A stretch of DNA of 64,000 nucleotides, from assembly GCA_002720865.1 (NCBI GenBank), contig PBIO01000031.1, forward strand, positions 372,001-436,000. Reading direction: 5' to 3'. Positions 9,402 through 18,136 of this stretch are shown in pieces. Numbering within the stretch: the first letter of the stretch is position 1; each line of letters begins with the position of its first letter. The DNA comes from Halobacteriovorax sp. (GTDB lineage: Bacteria; Bdellovibrionota; Bacteriovoracia; Bacteriovoracales; Bacteriovoracaceae). A model generated the notes under the pieces. That model was not told the origin of the DNA, did not search any database, and saw only the letters and a program-made list of their open reading frames with translations. The position numbers were made by a program, and so were the translations under genes.

Positions 9402-9929
9402 TTAATTCCTTTTAGTAAGGATCAAACTTGTGAGACGAGCTATTCTTGTTCTCGTCTCAAGGTTTGGTTTTTGATCCATCAAAACTTCCTGAAGTTCATT
9501 ACCTAGACCCATTTCATATGCAAACTCATCGGCTTCACATTGAGCTTGAAGGGGATCGATGACTTTGAAAGAGTGACCTTTTACAATATGCCCAAGCTCG
9601 TGGGCCAATACGGCCACACCCATTAAGGGGGCACCTGAAGTAAGCATCTTTATGAGATCAGGATAAACCAAGATAAGATGTGTGTTTTTCTTAGCACCTA
9701 GTGCTGTTCCTAGCCTTCCATTTCCCTTAATAAAAAATGCTTCTTGTTTATTGGGGTATAAAAAATTAATGGCTTCTTCGTTAAGATTATCAAGTAGAAA
9801 GGCAAAGGCTCTTTTAATGTATCGATCCTCGCTAATCCAATTATGATGTGGGCTTTTAAAAAAAGCCTCTTTTATTTCTGAGCGTTTTTGGTTGATTGTT
9901 TTAGTCTTTCTTTTGAAGTAGTTCAGCAT
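9402..9929 (-). CDS. M48-like zinc metallopeptidase domain protein
   Basis: A short (175-residue) protein without signal peptide or membrane helices. It carries the gluzincin zinc site His110-Glu111-Leu-Gly-His114 and, 18 residues on, CEADEFA, where Glu132 would be the third ligand. This is the HExxH...ExxAD arrangement of peptidase family M48. True M48 enzymes such as HtpX and Ste24 are longer and membrane-bound; this is a soluble minimal version. Substrate unknown. No operon partner is evident. Confidence 0.7.
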   Translation of the reverse strand: MLNYFKRKTKTINQKRSEIKEAFFKSPHHNWISEDRYIKRAFAFLLDNLNEEAINFLYPNKQEAFFIKGNGRLGTALGAKKNTHLILVYPDLIKMLTSGAPLMGVAVLAHELGHIVKGHSFKVIDPLQAQCEADEFAYEMGLGNELQEVLMDQKPNLETRTRIARLTSLILTKRN

Positions 9930-10054
9930 AAATGCCTCCTTAAAGCTTTTCGGTCAGGTGAATTAAGGTCTAAAGAAACGGACTAGGAGATTTAATAAGT
10001 GGCAAAGCTTACCAGCTAAAGGCGTATGCTTCGTAAATTCGGTAAGATAGGAGT

Positions 10055-10429
10055 ATGTGGAAGTTCTCTTTTATATTGTTAATCACTATTGGCTCCCTCG
10101 TAAAGGCCCATGCTTATGAGCGTTCAGACGCCTTTATCGTTAGAGTATTTGAAAAGAGAATTAAAGTCCTCGCCCCAAAGAAGTACAGCGATCAAAAGAC
10201 GAGTGTCATCATTGAGAATAAGACCCTTGTAAAAGGAATCTTTGAACTGACAAGGAAATCAGGAAAGAGAATTAAATATATTTCAGTAAATCCAGGAAAA
10301 TTTAAAGCAGTCGAATTAAATTTACTTAATAAAAGAGAAACATTTTACTTTGTACCTGTTTCACCACCATTTCAAAAAGTAGAGCTTGTCCCCGGGAGTA
10401 GACCATATGAGATTCCTCCGAAAGGATAA
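10055..10429 (+). CDS. Small secreted protein of unknown function
   Basis: 124 residues with signal peptide MWKFSFILLITIGSLVKAHA and a TAGGAG ribosome site just upstream. The mature part is short, basic and beta-rich in appearance (IKVLAPKKY, SVIIENKTLVKGIFELT, ETFYFVPVSPPF), suggesting a small all-beta periplasmic domain. No family recognised. The last 23 bases overlap the start of the metallophosphoesterase, so the two are probably translationally coupled. Confidence 0.65.
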   Translation: MWKFSFILLITIGSLVKAHAYERSDAFIVRVFEKRIKVLAPKKYSDQKTSVIIENKTLVKGIFELTRKSGKRIKYISVNPGKFKAVELNLLNKRETFYFVPVSPPFQKVELVPGSRPYEIPPKG

Positions 10430-11543
10430 GGTCGATAGATCAATTATCATTATCTCTGACGTCCACCTAGGTGCAGGTGCTATCGTCAATCAAAGAAGAA
10501 ACTATCTAGAGGACTTTCATTACGACAAAGAGCTAGTGGACTTTTTAGAATACTACTCAACGGGAGAGTATGCGGGTAGAGAAGTTAAGCTTATTATAAA
10601 CGGTGACCTTTTTGATCTTCTCGCAGTTCCTTTTGTGAAATATTACGACGATGAATTCTGGAGTGAAGAGGCTTCCCTAAAAAAACTTGAGATGATCCTA
10701 GATGCGCATCCCGAAGTCATCACAGCCATTAGTGACTTTTTAAAACAAAAGAAAAAGTCAGCAGTTTTTATAATTGGAAATCATGATGCAGAGTTTGTTT
10801 TCGAATCTTTACAAAAAATGCTTCTTAACCGATTGAGTGAGGAGTCACAGAAGAAATTTGAATTTCGATTTGATCAATCTGAATATGTACCAGTTAAAGG
10901 CGTTGTTTTAAAACATGGTCATGAGTATGAAGTGGCTCACCAATTCGATCCTAAAGAGAGTATAATTGAAGATGAAAATGGAAAAAAATACTTTCTGCCT
11001 CCATGGGGATCCTATTACGTTACAAGGATTATTAATAAGTTTAAAGAAGAAAGGCATTGGATCAATGGAGTTAGGCCAATTAAGAGTATGCTGATTCATG
11101 GTTTTATTTTTGATACTCTCTATATGCTTCGTTTTGGCTTGGCCAATGCCTACTATTTTATTATGGTCCGTTGTATTGCTTTTTTTAAACAAACTAAATC
11201 AATTCAAAGTCTACTGGCAATGGTCAGAAAAGAGCTCGCCTTATGGAAAGACTATGAAGAACTAACAATGGACGAGATAAGTGAAAGGGATGATATTCAG
11301 GCCCTAATTGTTGGACATACTCACGAGCCAGTTTTTAGAACCTATGCTAACGGAAAAATGTTTATTAATACTGGAACCTGGACAAAGATGTATCATATGG
11401 ACTTTGGTAAAGGCGGCGAAGATGCAAGACTTACTTATGCTCAAATTGACGTACGATATAAAAAGAATGATGAGCCTGAACTTGATATTGCCTTAAATCA
11501 GTGGGAAGGATCCAATAAACACCCCTTCAGCGAATTTAATTAA
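10407..11543 (+). CDS. Calcineurin-like metallophosphoesterase (LpxH/YbbF-type signature)
   Basis: 378 residues from the ATG at 10407, which has a GGGAG site at 10394-10398; an upstream in-frame TTG at 10386 lacks one. It holds all dinuclear metal motifs: ISDVHLGAG, INGDLFDLL, IIGNHDAEF, LKHGHEYE and VGHTHEPVF, then INTGTWT. The family cleaves phosphomonoesters, phosphodiesters or pyrophosphates (for example UDP-diacylglucosamine). A hydrophobic insert (FIFDTLYMLRFGLANAYYF, near residues 235-255) may bind membrane or lipid. It is longer than LpxH (about 240), so it is not assigned to lipid A synthesis. The 3' end overlaps the convergent receiver gene by 8 bases. Confidence 0.82.
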   Translation: MRFLRKDKVDRSIIIISDVHLGAGAIVNQRRNYLEDFHYDKELVDFLEYYSTGEYAGREVKLIINGDLFDLLAVPFVKYYDDEFWSEEASLKKLEMILDAHPEVITAISDFLKQKKKSAVFIIGNHDAEFVFESLQKMLLNRLSEESQKKFEFRFDQSEYVPVKGVVLKHGHEYEVAHQFDPKESIIEDENGKKYFLPPWGSYYVTRIINKFKEERHWINGVRPIKSMLIHGFIFDTLYMLRFGLANAYYFIMVRCIAFFKQTKSIQSLLAMVRKELALWKDYEELTMDEISERDDIQALIVGHTHEPVFRTYANGKMFINTGTWTKMYHMDFGKGGEDARLTYAQIDVRYKKNDEPELDIALNQWEGSNKHPFSEFN

Positions 11544-11916
11544 AAACCTTTATAAGCACTTCTGTTAAACTTTGTTGGCTAAATGGCTTTACCAGAATGT
11601 TTTTTACACCAATTTGATTGGCCTTTAGAATTAGGTCTTTTTTAGTATCTCCTGTCATTAATATAAATGGAATCTTCGCTAGCTCGTTAGTTTGTTTCAT
11701 CACCGTTGCCAGCTCTAAGCCATTAAGCTTTTCCACTTTTAATTCACAAAGAACTAAACCAAACTTATCACTTCTAAGTTTTTCTAGGGCCGCTTCACCA
11801 TTCGTGACTTCAGTGGTTTTCTTAAGTCCCATTTGATGGAGTAGAGTTCTCGCGGCCTGCCTTGAGGTCGGCATATCATCGACGATAAGAATTTTAGTGC
11901 TACCCTTAACGGCCAC
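11536..11916 (-). CDS. Stand-alone receiver domain with Glu at the phosphoacceptor position
   Basis: 126 residues, a single CheY-like fold. It keeps the acidic pair Asp13-Asp14 (ILIVDDM), the switch Thr (LMTGD) and the Lys of VKPFS. At the place of the phosphorylated Asp (44 residues after Asp14, as in CheY) it has Glu58 in VLCELKVEKLNG. It therefore cannot be phosphorylated in the usual way and may be locked in an active-like state. Its ATG directly abuts the stop of the HD-GYP-like gene, as third gene of the minus-strand trio. Role inferred only: a protein-protein output or assembly module. Confidence 0.85.
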   Translation of the reverse strand: MAVKGSTKILIVDDMPTSRQAARTLLHQMGLKKTTEVTNGEAALEKLRSDKFGLVLCELKVEKLNGLELATVMKQTNELAKIPFILMTGDTKKDLILKANQIGVKNILVKPFSQQSLTEVLIKVFN

Positions 11917-12935
11917 TAAGCTGCCTCTTCCTTAAATTCGGATTTAACAATTGAAATGAGGTTCTCCATTAGACTCTCTCCAAAGTCTACCTCGAGCCCA
12001 GGCTTGCGGTCTCCCTTTTCTAATAGCTTTATCAAAGGCAAGATCATTTGCTCTCTTCCATCAATCTTTCCCATAGAATATTCAATCAAATGACTAGCGC
12101 AACCTAAGATAAGGGCAAGGGGTTCGATTTGATACTTGGTTTTACTATTGGGGTAACCGTCTCCATTGGTTCTTTCGTGGTGCTCGTTTATAATTTTTTT
12201 ACAACGCATGGAAATATCAATCCCAGATTTTTTAATCAAATGCTGTGAAAGCCCAAGATGTTTTTTATGCTCATGGGCCATTCGATCACCCATTAAGAGT
12301 TGCGGTGAGGAGCTTAGTTTCATATCCATTTGGGTGTAGCCCAAATGATATAAATAAGCCGCTACAACAATATCCGCTAAACTCTTTGAATCAGTAATTT
12401 TTGATTCTTTTGTTAAAAAGTAGGAAAGGGCCACTGTTCTATTTATAAGATTATCTTCTGTGGCCAAATGCTCTACAAAGTACCTCGCTAAACTTACTGT
12501 ATGAGAAATTTTCTGACTTAACCCTAGTACTTCTTCTCGCATGGCCTGGATTAAGCGCATATGATCGTTAAGTTTATCTGCTTCGATAAATTCATCTTCA
12601 AAATCAAAATCGATAACAATATTTGCCTTAGTCTTAATCTCTTCTTGCTCTTGTACCTCTTCAGTCATTAAAGAAGGAATATCAGCTTCACTAAAATCCA
12701 TATGCTCAAGAAAGGTCAACTTTTGTTTATTGGAAATAGCAAGTCTACCTTTTCTTTGCAGAATATATTGGATAAAAGTTAGCTTTTGTTCAGTAAGGGG
12801 AGTGTTGGCGTCGAGATAGAGATGGAAAGATTTTTTACTTGGGTTATAGACATATAAATGAAAAGGGAAGACCTCAACATCTCTTAAGTGCTCAATTCCA
12901 ATTTCAAATAGTTCGTTTTCTGATATCTCTTTCAT
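11916..12935 (-). CDS. HD-GYP-like protein with an eroded HD site
   Basis: 339 residues. An N-terminal about 130-residue domain (FPFHLYVYNPSKKSFHLYLD) of the kind seen before HD-GYP modules is followed by an HD-GYP-like helical domain. It has HHERTNGDGYPN with His252-His253 and Tyr261-Pro262, and the H...H helix MAHEHKKHLG. Where active enzymes have LLHDIGK, this one has LYHLGYTQ, so the metal-binding Asp and the following Lys are lost. HD-GYP enzymes hydrolyse cyclic di-GMP; this copy may only bind the nucleotide or a partner. It overlaps both neighbours at start and stop, marking one operon with the acidic protein and the altered receiver. Confidence 0.78.
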   Translation of the reverse strand: MKEISENELFEIGIEHLRDVEVFPFHLYVYNPSKKSFHLYLDANTPLTEQKLTFIQYILQRKGRLAISNKQKLTFLEHMDFSEADIPSLMTEEVQEQEEIKTKANIVIDFDFEDEFIEADKLNDHMRLIQAMREEVLGLSQKISHTVSLARYFVEHLATEDNLINRTVALSYFLTKESKITDSKSLADIVVAAYLYHLGYTQMDMKLSSSPQLLMGDRMAHEHKKHLGLSQHLIKKSGIDISMRCKKIINEHHERTNGDGYPNSKTKYQIEPLALILGCASHLIEYSMGKIDGREQMILPLIKLLEKGDRKPGLEVDFGESLMENLISIVKSEFKEEAA

Positions 12936-15900
12936 TACCCAAACATCCTATTCCAGAGGTTTTTAACAAAACCTCCCTGTTTCTTATTTTCTTCTGCCTT
13001 CTTCTTTTCCTCTTCTTTTTGGGCCTTGCGCTTCTCAAGGAGGATCAAGTTATCTGAGGCCTCCATATAGCGTCTTTGTGGCTCTGCTGATGGCCCTGGC
13101 TGGGGAGAATCTCCGAGGGTGAAGGGTAGAACTTCTTCTGGAGGGGCTTCTTTTAGCTCATTATATATGGCCGCTTCTCCATTTTCTTTATGTCGTTGGC
13201 TTAAATAAACGGCCCTGGCCGCTTCCAGGGTAACCTCTATTCTATTTGCATTTTCTGCTTTCATTCCATTATTAAAGCTAACAATGGCAAAACCTAAGTG
13301 ATCTACACCCTCAAAGTAGGGGTAATAAAAATAAATCTTATCATCTTGGAAGGTTTTATCACTCCAAGTAGGAAGCTTTAAGCTAGTCCAGGTGGAAATC
13401 ATTTCTTGCTTATAATTATTCCATTGAGCAAGCTTTTCACCGGAGCTAAGCGTTTCATGGCCATTTAAAATCTCATTAAATTCTTGAGACTTATGTGCTC
13501 GATAGAAAAAAGATGTGATTCCAAAGCCCCGCTCTTTATTAACCAAAGTACAGGTTTTCGATAAAATATCACTTGGCATAATATCTTTAGTAAAATAGGA
13601 ATTTAGAATTTGAACGATAGACTCTAAACCTTTTGAATCAGGATGAATGACTTCTTCTCCTTCTTCTTCGTTCTCGTTCTCGTCTTCGAGGTCTCCTTCT
13701 AATATAGCTCCGGCGTATTCTTTTTCCGTTTTCTCCAGCTCTCTTTCTCTAACTAGAAATTCACTTTCCGCTTCAGAGCCTTTTCTGCTGACTGTTATTC
13801 CATCTTCCCCGGCTTTTATTTTTTTGTAGTTGATGGTTTGCTCGCCCCAATCTTTCATAGAGTGGAGTAGCTCCCTTTCCGTTTCAGAGAGCTCTGCTGG
13901 GTCTATAATTATTTCTTCATTCTTATATTTTTGCCTCTCAGCTAAGACTTCTTCATCATAATGATCGGATTTCTCATACCTAACCGCATCTAAGTTCTCG
14001 GTACCATTTGAGCCATACTGAACTTCAGAGGCCATTTCTATTTCGCTATGGTTTTTTGAATGCTCCATATCGAGGGTTTTCTCATCCCAGTCTCGGTCCT
14101 TTTTATAGAGGTCTTCTTCATTTGCAAGAGCCTCTTTTCTTTTTCTTTCTTTCTCAGCAAGCTCCGCCAATTTTTGTTTCTTTAACTCATATAATTCTTC
14201 AAGTCGCTTTTTTCTTTTTTCCTCTTCATCATCTTCAACATCCAGACTAACTTGCTTCCCAAAGTTATCCCAAGTATCACCATGGAGCTCATCGGGCTTT
14301 GTATCGCCCTCCATATGATCGTCGCCCAGATTGTCGACATCTGAATCTCCGGCCATATCTTCTAACATTTGATCAGGAGTGCTCTGCCCAAACATATCAT
14401 CGTTATTTTGCTTGTCAGTATTTGATTCACCTGCATCGTTTTCAAATTGATCAGAAGCAAATTCGCCAGTCTTGGTGGAGTCCTTTTCTTTTTGGTCGCT
14501 TTGTCGTGGAGTTAATGGTTCTAGCTTTTCATACTTATCTTCTTCACTCTTCTTCTTTGCTGAAGGGGAGCGCATATGACCATCGATTTTTTTAGGAGCA
14601 TTCTTTTTTCTATTTTCTTGTATTTTTTTAAGAAGAGCATTCTCTTTTTCTTTCTTCTTTTCTAGCTCTTCTTTGGATTGTCCAATTCCTCTTGTTTGCA
14701 AGAGCTCTGAACTTTTATTGTCAGTTCCATTTGAGTCTGAAGATAGATTTTCTCCAAGCTTATCCATTTTTGAATCTGCTGAGAGGGGATCGGTTTCACT
14801 TTTATCAGTTTGAGAATCAGCAGAAAGATCATCTTCCTCCCAGTTATTTAAATCTGGATTTAGATCCATTGAATCTTTATTACTATGAGAACGCTCTTCT
14901 TCTAGACTTGCATTTAGCTCATCATCAATCTTATTTCTTCCTTCAAAATCCGCCTTCAAAAGTGAGGCTTCTTTGGCTTGGGTGTTTTCTCCGGAGCTAT
15001 GCATTTCACCCTCAAACTCATCCGTGCCGTCTGTTTCAGTTTGAAGATTGTCTTGCTGAATGAGCTCCTTAACCGTATCACCCTGAAGTCGATCTTTTTT
15101 CTTCTCTACGTCAGAGACACCGACCATATTTTCTTTATCAGCTTCTTTAAACGAAGACTCCGCCGTTTCAAAGTCTTCATTTAGCTCATCTGTTCCTTCT
15201 GTTTCTCCTTCGTAATGCCCTTTGATATTGTCTTCATAGAAACTTTCTTCTTCACCGTAGTCTTTTTCTTTTTTGGTATAATCGAGAACTTCACCTTCCC
15301 AGTGAGTTTCAATAGCAGCTTCTTTTTCGTTTATTTTTCCCTTTCTTTCTTTTTCTAATTTGTCTGTACTTGATTCACCCTCAAGCTCAGATTCTTCTTT
15401 TTCTTTTAGATTTGGGCCTTTGTTTGATTGACTGCTCCAAACATTGTCGATTTTTTCAGTTACACTAGACCCACTTCTCTTAGCTTCTTCTTTCGCCTTA
15501 TGCCAGGGAAGATTTTTCTTTTTCTCTTCTGCAGATTTTTCTAAGTCAGCAATGGTCTTGCTTTTGCTCTGAAGCTCGTTCACTTCCTCTTCTTCGTCAA
15601 CGGCATGGGAAATAACATTGTCCGGGTTTTCAATATCTTCTAAAAGCAAGGAGGCCTTGCCCGGGTACTCCTTGGGTTTTTCTTCAGCTTCTTCAGCTAA
15701 TCCCTTTTTAGGTTTTCTTCCGTAGAGGTCCTCTTCTTCATCTGCTTTACCTTGATCGACTTTAGATGACTCTTCTTTAAGCTTAAGCTCTTCCTCATGT
15801 TTGATAAGAATTTCATCATCCTCATCTTTTTTTACGACGATGGAGCGAAGCTGAAGCTTTACTTTGTATTGAAGAGTTTTTGCTGCCACATTATCTAAAA

Positions 15901-16216
15901 GTAAGTCTGTGAGGCCGAGCTTATTAAGTCTATCTACAATTTTCCTAGGGAATTGCTTTGGAGATAAAAGAATGACCTTAGACTGTTCTTTTTTAAGAAT
16001 TCTTGTATTTTGTTGAAGCATTCGAGAGCAAAGCTTTGGGTTCGAGCATAAGGCGAGGAATTGTCCTAAGTGCGGAGCAAGTTCTCTCATCTCATCAATC
16101 GATTCGATTTCAAAGATTTCAATATTTTCTGCTTCTGCCGTTTCCTCTAACGATTCCTTCAGGGCATTCAGGCGTTCAGAAAGAGGATGGAGAAAGACTA
16201 GCGGCTTCATTCCCAT
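12935..16216 (-). CDS. Giant acidic linker protein, receiver-like N-terminus and folded C-terminal domain
   Basis: About 1093 residues from the ATG at 16216; TTG 16234 and ATG 16210 are alternatives and none has a strong ribosome site. Residues 1-135 look like a receiver-type alpha/beta fold without the usual acidic pocket (KVILLSPKQFPRKIVDRLNK, then LTDLLLDN). Residues about 140-860 are low-complexity, very rich in Glu, Asp, Lys and Ser, with loosely repeated segments (SADSQTDKSETD, SADSKMDKLGEN). Residues about 865-1020 return to an ordered, GAF-like composition (SILSKT-type helices, YFYYPYFEGVDHLGFAIVSF). The tail is basic. It has no signal peptide. As first gene of the trio it may act as a long, flexible cytoplasmic scaffold. 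Function unknown. Confidence 0.75.
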   Translation of the reverse strand: MGMKPLVFLHPLSERLNALKESLEETAEAENIEIFEIESIDEMRELAPHLGQFLALCSNPKLCSRMLQQNTRILKKEQSKVILLSPKQFPRKIVDRLNKLGLTDLLLDNVAAKTLQYKVKLQLRSIVVKKDEDDEILIKHEEELKLKEESSKVDQGKADEEEDLYGRKPKKGLAEEAEEKPKEYPGKASLLLEDIENPDNVISHAVDEEEEVNELQSKSKTIADLEKSAEEKKKNLPWHKAKEEAKRSGSSVTEKIDNVWSSQSNKGPNLKEKEESELEGESSTDKLEKERKGKINEKEAAIETHWEGEVLDYTKKEKDYGEEESFYEDNIKGHYEGETEGTDELNEDFETAESSFKEADKENMVGVSDVEKKKDRLQGDTVKELIQQDNLQTETDGTDEFEGEMHSSGENTQAKEASLLKADFEGRNKIDDELNASLEEERSHSNKDSMDLNPDLNNWEEDDLSADSQTDKSETDPLSADSKMDKLGENLSSDSNGTDNKSSELLQTRGIGQSKEELEKKKEKENALLKKIQENRKKNAPKKIDGHMRSPSAKKKSEEDKYEKLEPLTPRQSDQKEKDSTKTGEFASDQFENDAGESNTDKQNNDDMFGQSTPDQMLEDMAGDSDVDNLGDDHMEGDTKPDELHGDTWDNFGKQVSLDVEDDEEEKRKKRLEELYELKKQKLAELAEKERKRKEALANEEDLYKKDRDWDEKTLDMEHSKNHSEIEMASEVQYGSNGTENLDAVRYEKSDHYDEEVLAERQKYKNEEIIIDPAELSETERELLHSMKDWGEQTINYKKIKAGEDGITVSRKGSEAESEFLVRERELEKTEKEYAGAILEGDLEDENENEEEGEEVIHPDSKGLESIVQILNSYFTKDIMPSDILSKTCTLVNKERGFGITSFFYRAHKSQEFNEILNGHETLSSGEKLAQWNNYKQEMISTWTSLKLPTWSDKTFQDDKIYFYYPYFEGVDHLGFAIVSFNNGMKAENANRIEVTLEAARAVYLSQRHKENGEAAIYNELKEAPPEEVLPFTLGDSPQPGPSAEPQRRYMEASDNLILLEKRKAQKEEEKKKAEENKKQGGFVKNLWNRMFG

Positions 16217-16307
16217 ACAGCTACTTATCGCCAAAATAGGGCAATTTATTGAGGTTTTTCACCTTTATAGGGATTAATTATTCGATAAAGTTTTCTTGAA
16301 GACAGGC

Positions 16308-16332
16308 GACCGTTTTACTCGGTCACTTTTTT
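16308..16332 (+). other. Hairpin with T-tract upstream of flagellin
   Basis: GACCG (16308-16312) and CGGTC (16320-16324) can pair over a 7-base loop and are followed by a run of Ts. The shape is that of an intrinsic terminator on the plus strand, but no plus-strand gene ends here. It could shield flagellin from background transcription or act in a long leader. Confidence 0.35.
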
Positions 16333-16353
16333 TAAAAAAAGGGAAAATTTTTC

Positions 16354-16380
16354 TCAAGACCTCTAAAAATATCCCGAAAA
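16354..16380 (+). promoter_or_regulatory. Candidate FliA (sigma28) promoter for flagellin
   Basis: TCAAGACC (16354-16361) and CCCGAAAA (16373-16380), separated by 11 bases, partly match the TAAAGTTT-N11-GCCGATAA sigma28 consensus (4/8 and 6/8). It would leave a leader of roughly 115 bases. Flagellin genes are classically FliA-dependent; the match itself is modest. Confidence 0.3.
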
Positions 16381-16502
16381 GCATTTAGGTCGGGACATGG
16401 TGTTCAGGCTTTTAAAATTAATGTGTATAGCAGTAGGCTTAGGCTTCTCAAGGTGAGGGGCAAGATCTAGGAAATAGGATCGACAATTTCCAAGGAGGAT
16501 CT

Positions 16503-17336
16503 ATGGGTCTACGTATCAATACGAACGTCCCTTCACTATCAGCAAGAAGAACCCTTGGCGTAAATAACGAGAAGCAGGCACAGACACTAGGAAAGTTGTC
16601 TAGTGGTACAAGAATTGTACGCTCTGCTGATGACGCCGCAGGTTTAGCAATTAGTGAAAAGTTGAAAGCGCAAGTTCGCTCGACTAATCAAGCCGAGAGA
16701 AACGCTAACGATGGTATTTCACTTATTCAGACTGCCGAAGGTGGACTAAACGAAGTAAGTAACATTCTAATCCGTCTAAGAGAACTGGCCATCCAGTCCG
16801 CTTCAGACACAGTAGGTGATTCGGAAAGAAAGTTTACTGACCTTGAGTATCAGAACCTAAAATCAGAAATCGAAAGAATTTCTCAGGTTACTGAATTCAA
16901 TGGAAAGAAACTTCTAAACGGAGCTGGTGAGAAGTATGATTTTCAAATTGGGATCAACAATAATGATTTCAATGACAGAATCTCTTACGATGCTCAGTTA
17001 ACGAATTCATCAATCGGAGCACTTGGTGTTGACAGTCTAACTGTTGGTACTAAGCAAGATGCACAAGCAAGTCTTGAGATGATTGACAGTGCCATCCAAA
17101 ATGTTTCTGGTCAAAGAGCAGAACTTGGTGCGGTTCAAAATCGTCTGACATCAACAATTCAGAACTTACAGGTTTCAAGTGAGAACTTAAACGCTGCTAA
17201 CTCTAGAATTCGTGATACTGACTACGCTGCAGAAACTGCGAAGAACGCCAAACTTAGTATTCTTACTAATGCTGGTACTGCGGTTCTTTCTCAGTCGAAT
17301 GCTCAAGGTGCTAACGCTCTTAAGCTTATTGGTTAA
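16503..17336 (+). CDS. fliC: Flagellin
   Basis: 277 residues starting MGLRINTNVPSLSARRTLG behind a strong AAGGAGG site. The N-terminal D0/D1 region (LSSGTRIVRSADDAAGLAIS, LIQTAEGGLNEVSNIL) and C-terminal D1/D0 region (IRDTDYAAETAKNAK, AVLSQSNAQGANALKLIG) are classic. The central part is only about 60 residues, so there is little or no surface-exposed D2/D3 domain. The protein forms the flagellar filament after export by the flagellar type III apparatus. It stands alone here, with its own terminator, which suits a highly expressed late flagellar gene. Only one copy is in this window. Confidence 0.97.
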   Translation: MGLRINTNVPSLSARRTLGVNNEKQAQTLGKLSSGTRIVRSADDAAGLAISEKLKAQVRSTNQAERNANDGISLIQTAEGGLNEVSNILIRLRELAIQSASDTVGDSERKFTDLEYQNLKSEIERISQVTEFNGKKLLNGAGEKYDFQIGINNNDFNDRISYDAQLTNSSIGALGVDSLTVGTKQDAQASLEMIDSAIQNVSGQRAELGAVQNRLTSTIQNLQVSSENLNAANSRIRDTDYAAETAKNAKLSILTNAGTAVLSQSNAQGANALKLIG

Positions 17337-17366
17337 TAAAGTATCTAGTCCAATTTAAGATAAAAG

Positions 17367-17392
17367 AGCCCCAAGAATTTGGGGCTTTTTTA
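17367..17392 (+). terminator. Rho-independent terminator of flagellin
   Basis: AGCCCCAA (17367-17374) pairs perfectly with TTGGGGCT (17379-17386) over a GAAT loop and is followed by a T-rich run. It lies 30 bases after the flagellin stop and ends just before the RAYT element. Confidence 0.9.
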
Positions 17393-17395
17393 TTT

Positions 17396-17422
17396 GGTAC
17401 GTGGTTACTTTTCGCGCATTCA
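17396..17422 (-). repeat. Left inverted repeat of the RAYT unit
   Basis: On the minus strand it reads TGAATGCGCGAAAAG, then TAACCACGTACC. Its first three bases are the TGA stop codon of the transposase gene. It differs from the right copy at three positions. Confidence 0.85.
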
Positions 17423-18049
17423 ACTATTTAGCGGCGAACTCTCGACGCAATTTCTAGTATTGATTCTCGTTTTCTTTGCGATCTTAAAATAAGTTTTTGT
17501 CAGACCATTTCCGATCGTCCTATTAACTTCCCCTGATTGAGCTTGTTCAAACCAGGAACGATACTTGAAATAATTTAAATGTGGCCTTAAATTCAACTCC
17601 TTAATCTGAGATGGCGAAAAACGAAGACTGCTATAAGGATAGTCAAAACACAATTTACATAAGTTAGCCTTAACAGGATTTTGATAAACATAACGGTAGA
17701 TACTATAAAGGTAGTTATTTGAGTCAATAATCGTCCATTTATAGCCATTAGAGAATTTGTGATTTTTAAAGCGACTTAGCTCGTTGATTCTTTGACTTAG
17801 TTTGCGATTAAAGAATTCCATAAATTGATCTAAGTTGGCATCGGGAGTTGAAACGATCATATGATAGTGATTACTCATGAGCACAAAGGCGTGCAAGCTA
17901 ACTGGCCTTTTTTTCAATGCGTAAATTAGACACTCATATGTAAGGTCCCACATTTGATGCATTGGAATATTGAACCATGTACGGTTATTTGTTCGGATAT
18001 ATACATGATAGGGAAATTGATTTTGTCTTATGATCTTTTTTCGCGCCAT
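17420..18049 (-). CDS. REP-associated tyrosine transposase (RAYT, Y1/HUH family)
   Basis: 209 residues. The HUH metal motif is present as MSNHYHMIVSTPD (His-Tyr-His), and the catalytic tyrosine region is YRYVYQNPVKANL. SLRFSPSQI and a basic C-terminal tail follow. The family nicks and rejoins single-stranded DNA at REP hairpins using a 5'-phosphotyrosine. The gene is intact, with no frameshift. Its stop codon lies inside the left inverted repeat, which ties gene and repeat together. There is no accessory TnpB, so it is unlikely to be an ordinary IS200/IS605 element. Confidence 0.88.
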   Translation of the reverse strand: MARKKIIRQNQFPYHVYIRTNNRTWFNIPMHQMWDLTYECLIYALKKRPVSLHAFVLMSNHYHMIVSTPDANLDQFMEFFNRKLSQRINELSRFKNHKFSNGYKWTIIDSNNYLYSIYRYVYQNPVKANLCKLCFDYPYSSLRFSPSQIKELNLRPHLNYFKYRSWFEQAQSGEVNRTIGNGLTKTYFKIAKKTRINTRNCVESSPLNS

Positions 18050-18136
18050 CCTAGAAACATATTCTGAATTTCATAGAATATTAAATCAGGAGACCTCTTT
18101 TTTAAGATTTTTTTCATTTTCCTAGCTCCAAGTATC

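Noticed and set aside
12935-16216. Several plus-strand open frames of 60-120 codons inside the acidic gene
   Set aside because: They are antisense shadows of Glu/Lys-rich codons, lack ribosome sites and have Phe/Ser/Leu-rich nonsense composition.
16286-16312. Perfect TAAAGTTT (-35 of sigma28) 11 bases before GGCGACCG
   Set aside because: The -10 half matches only 4 of 8 and overlaps the terminator-like hairpin; the weaker but better placed pair at 16354-16380 is preferred.
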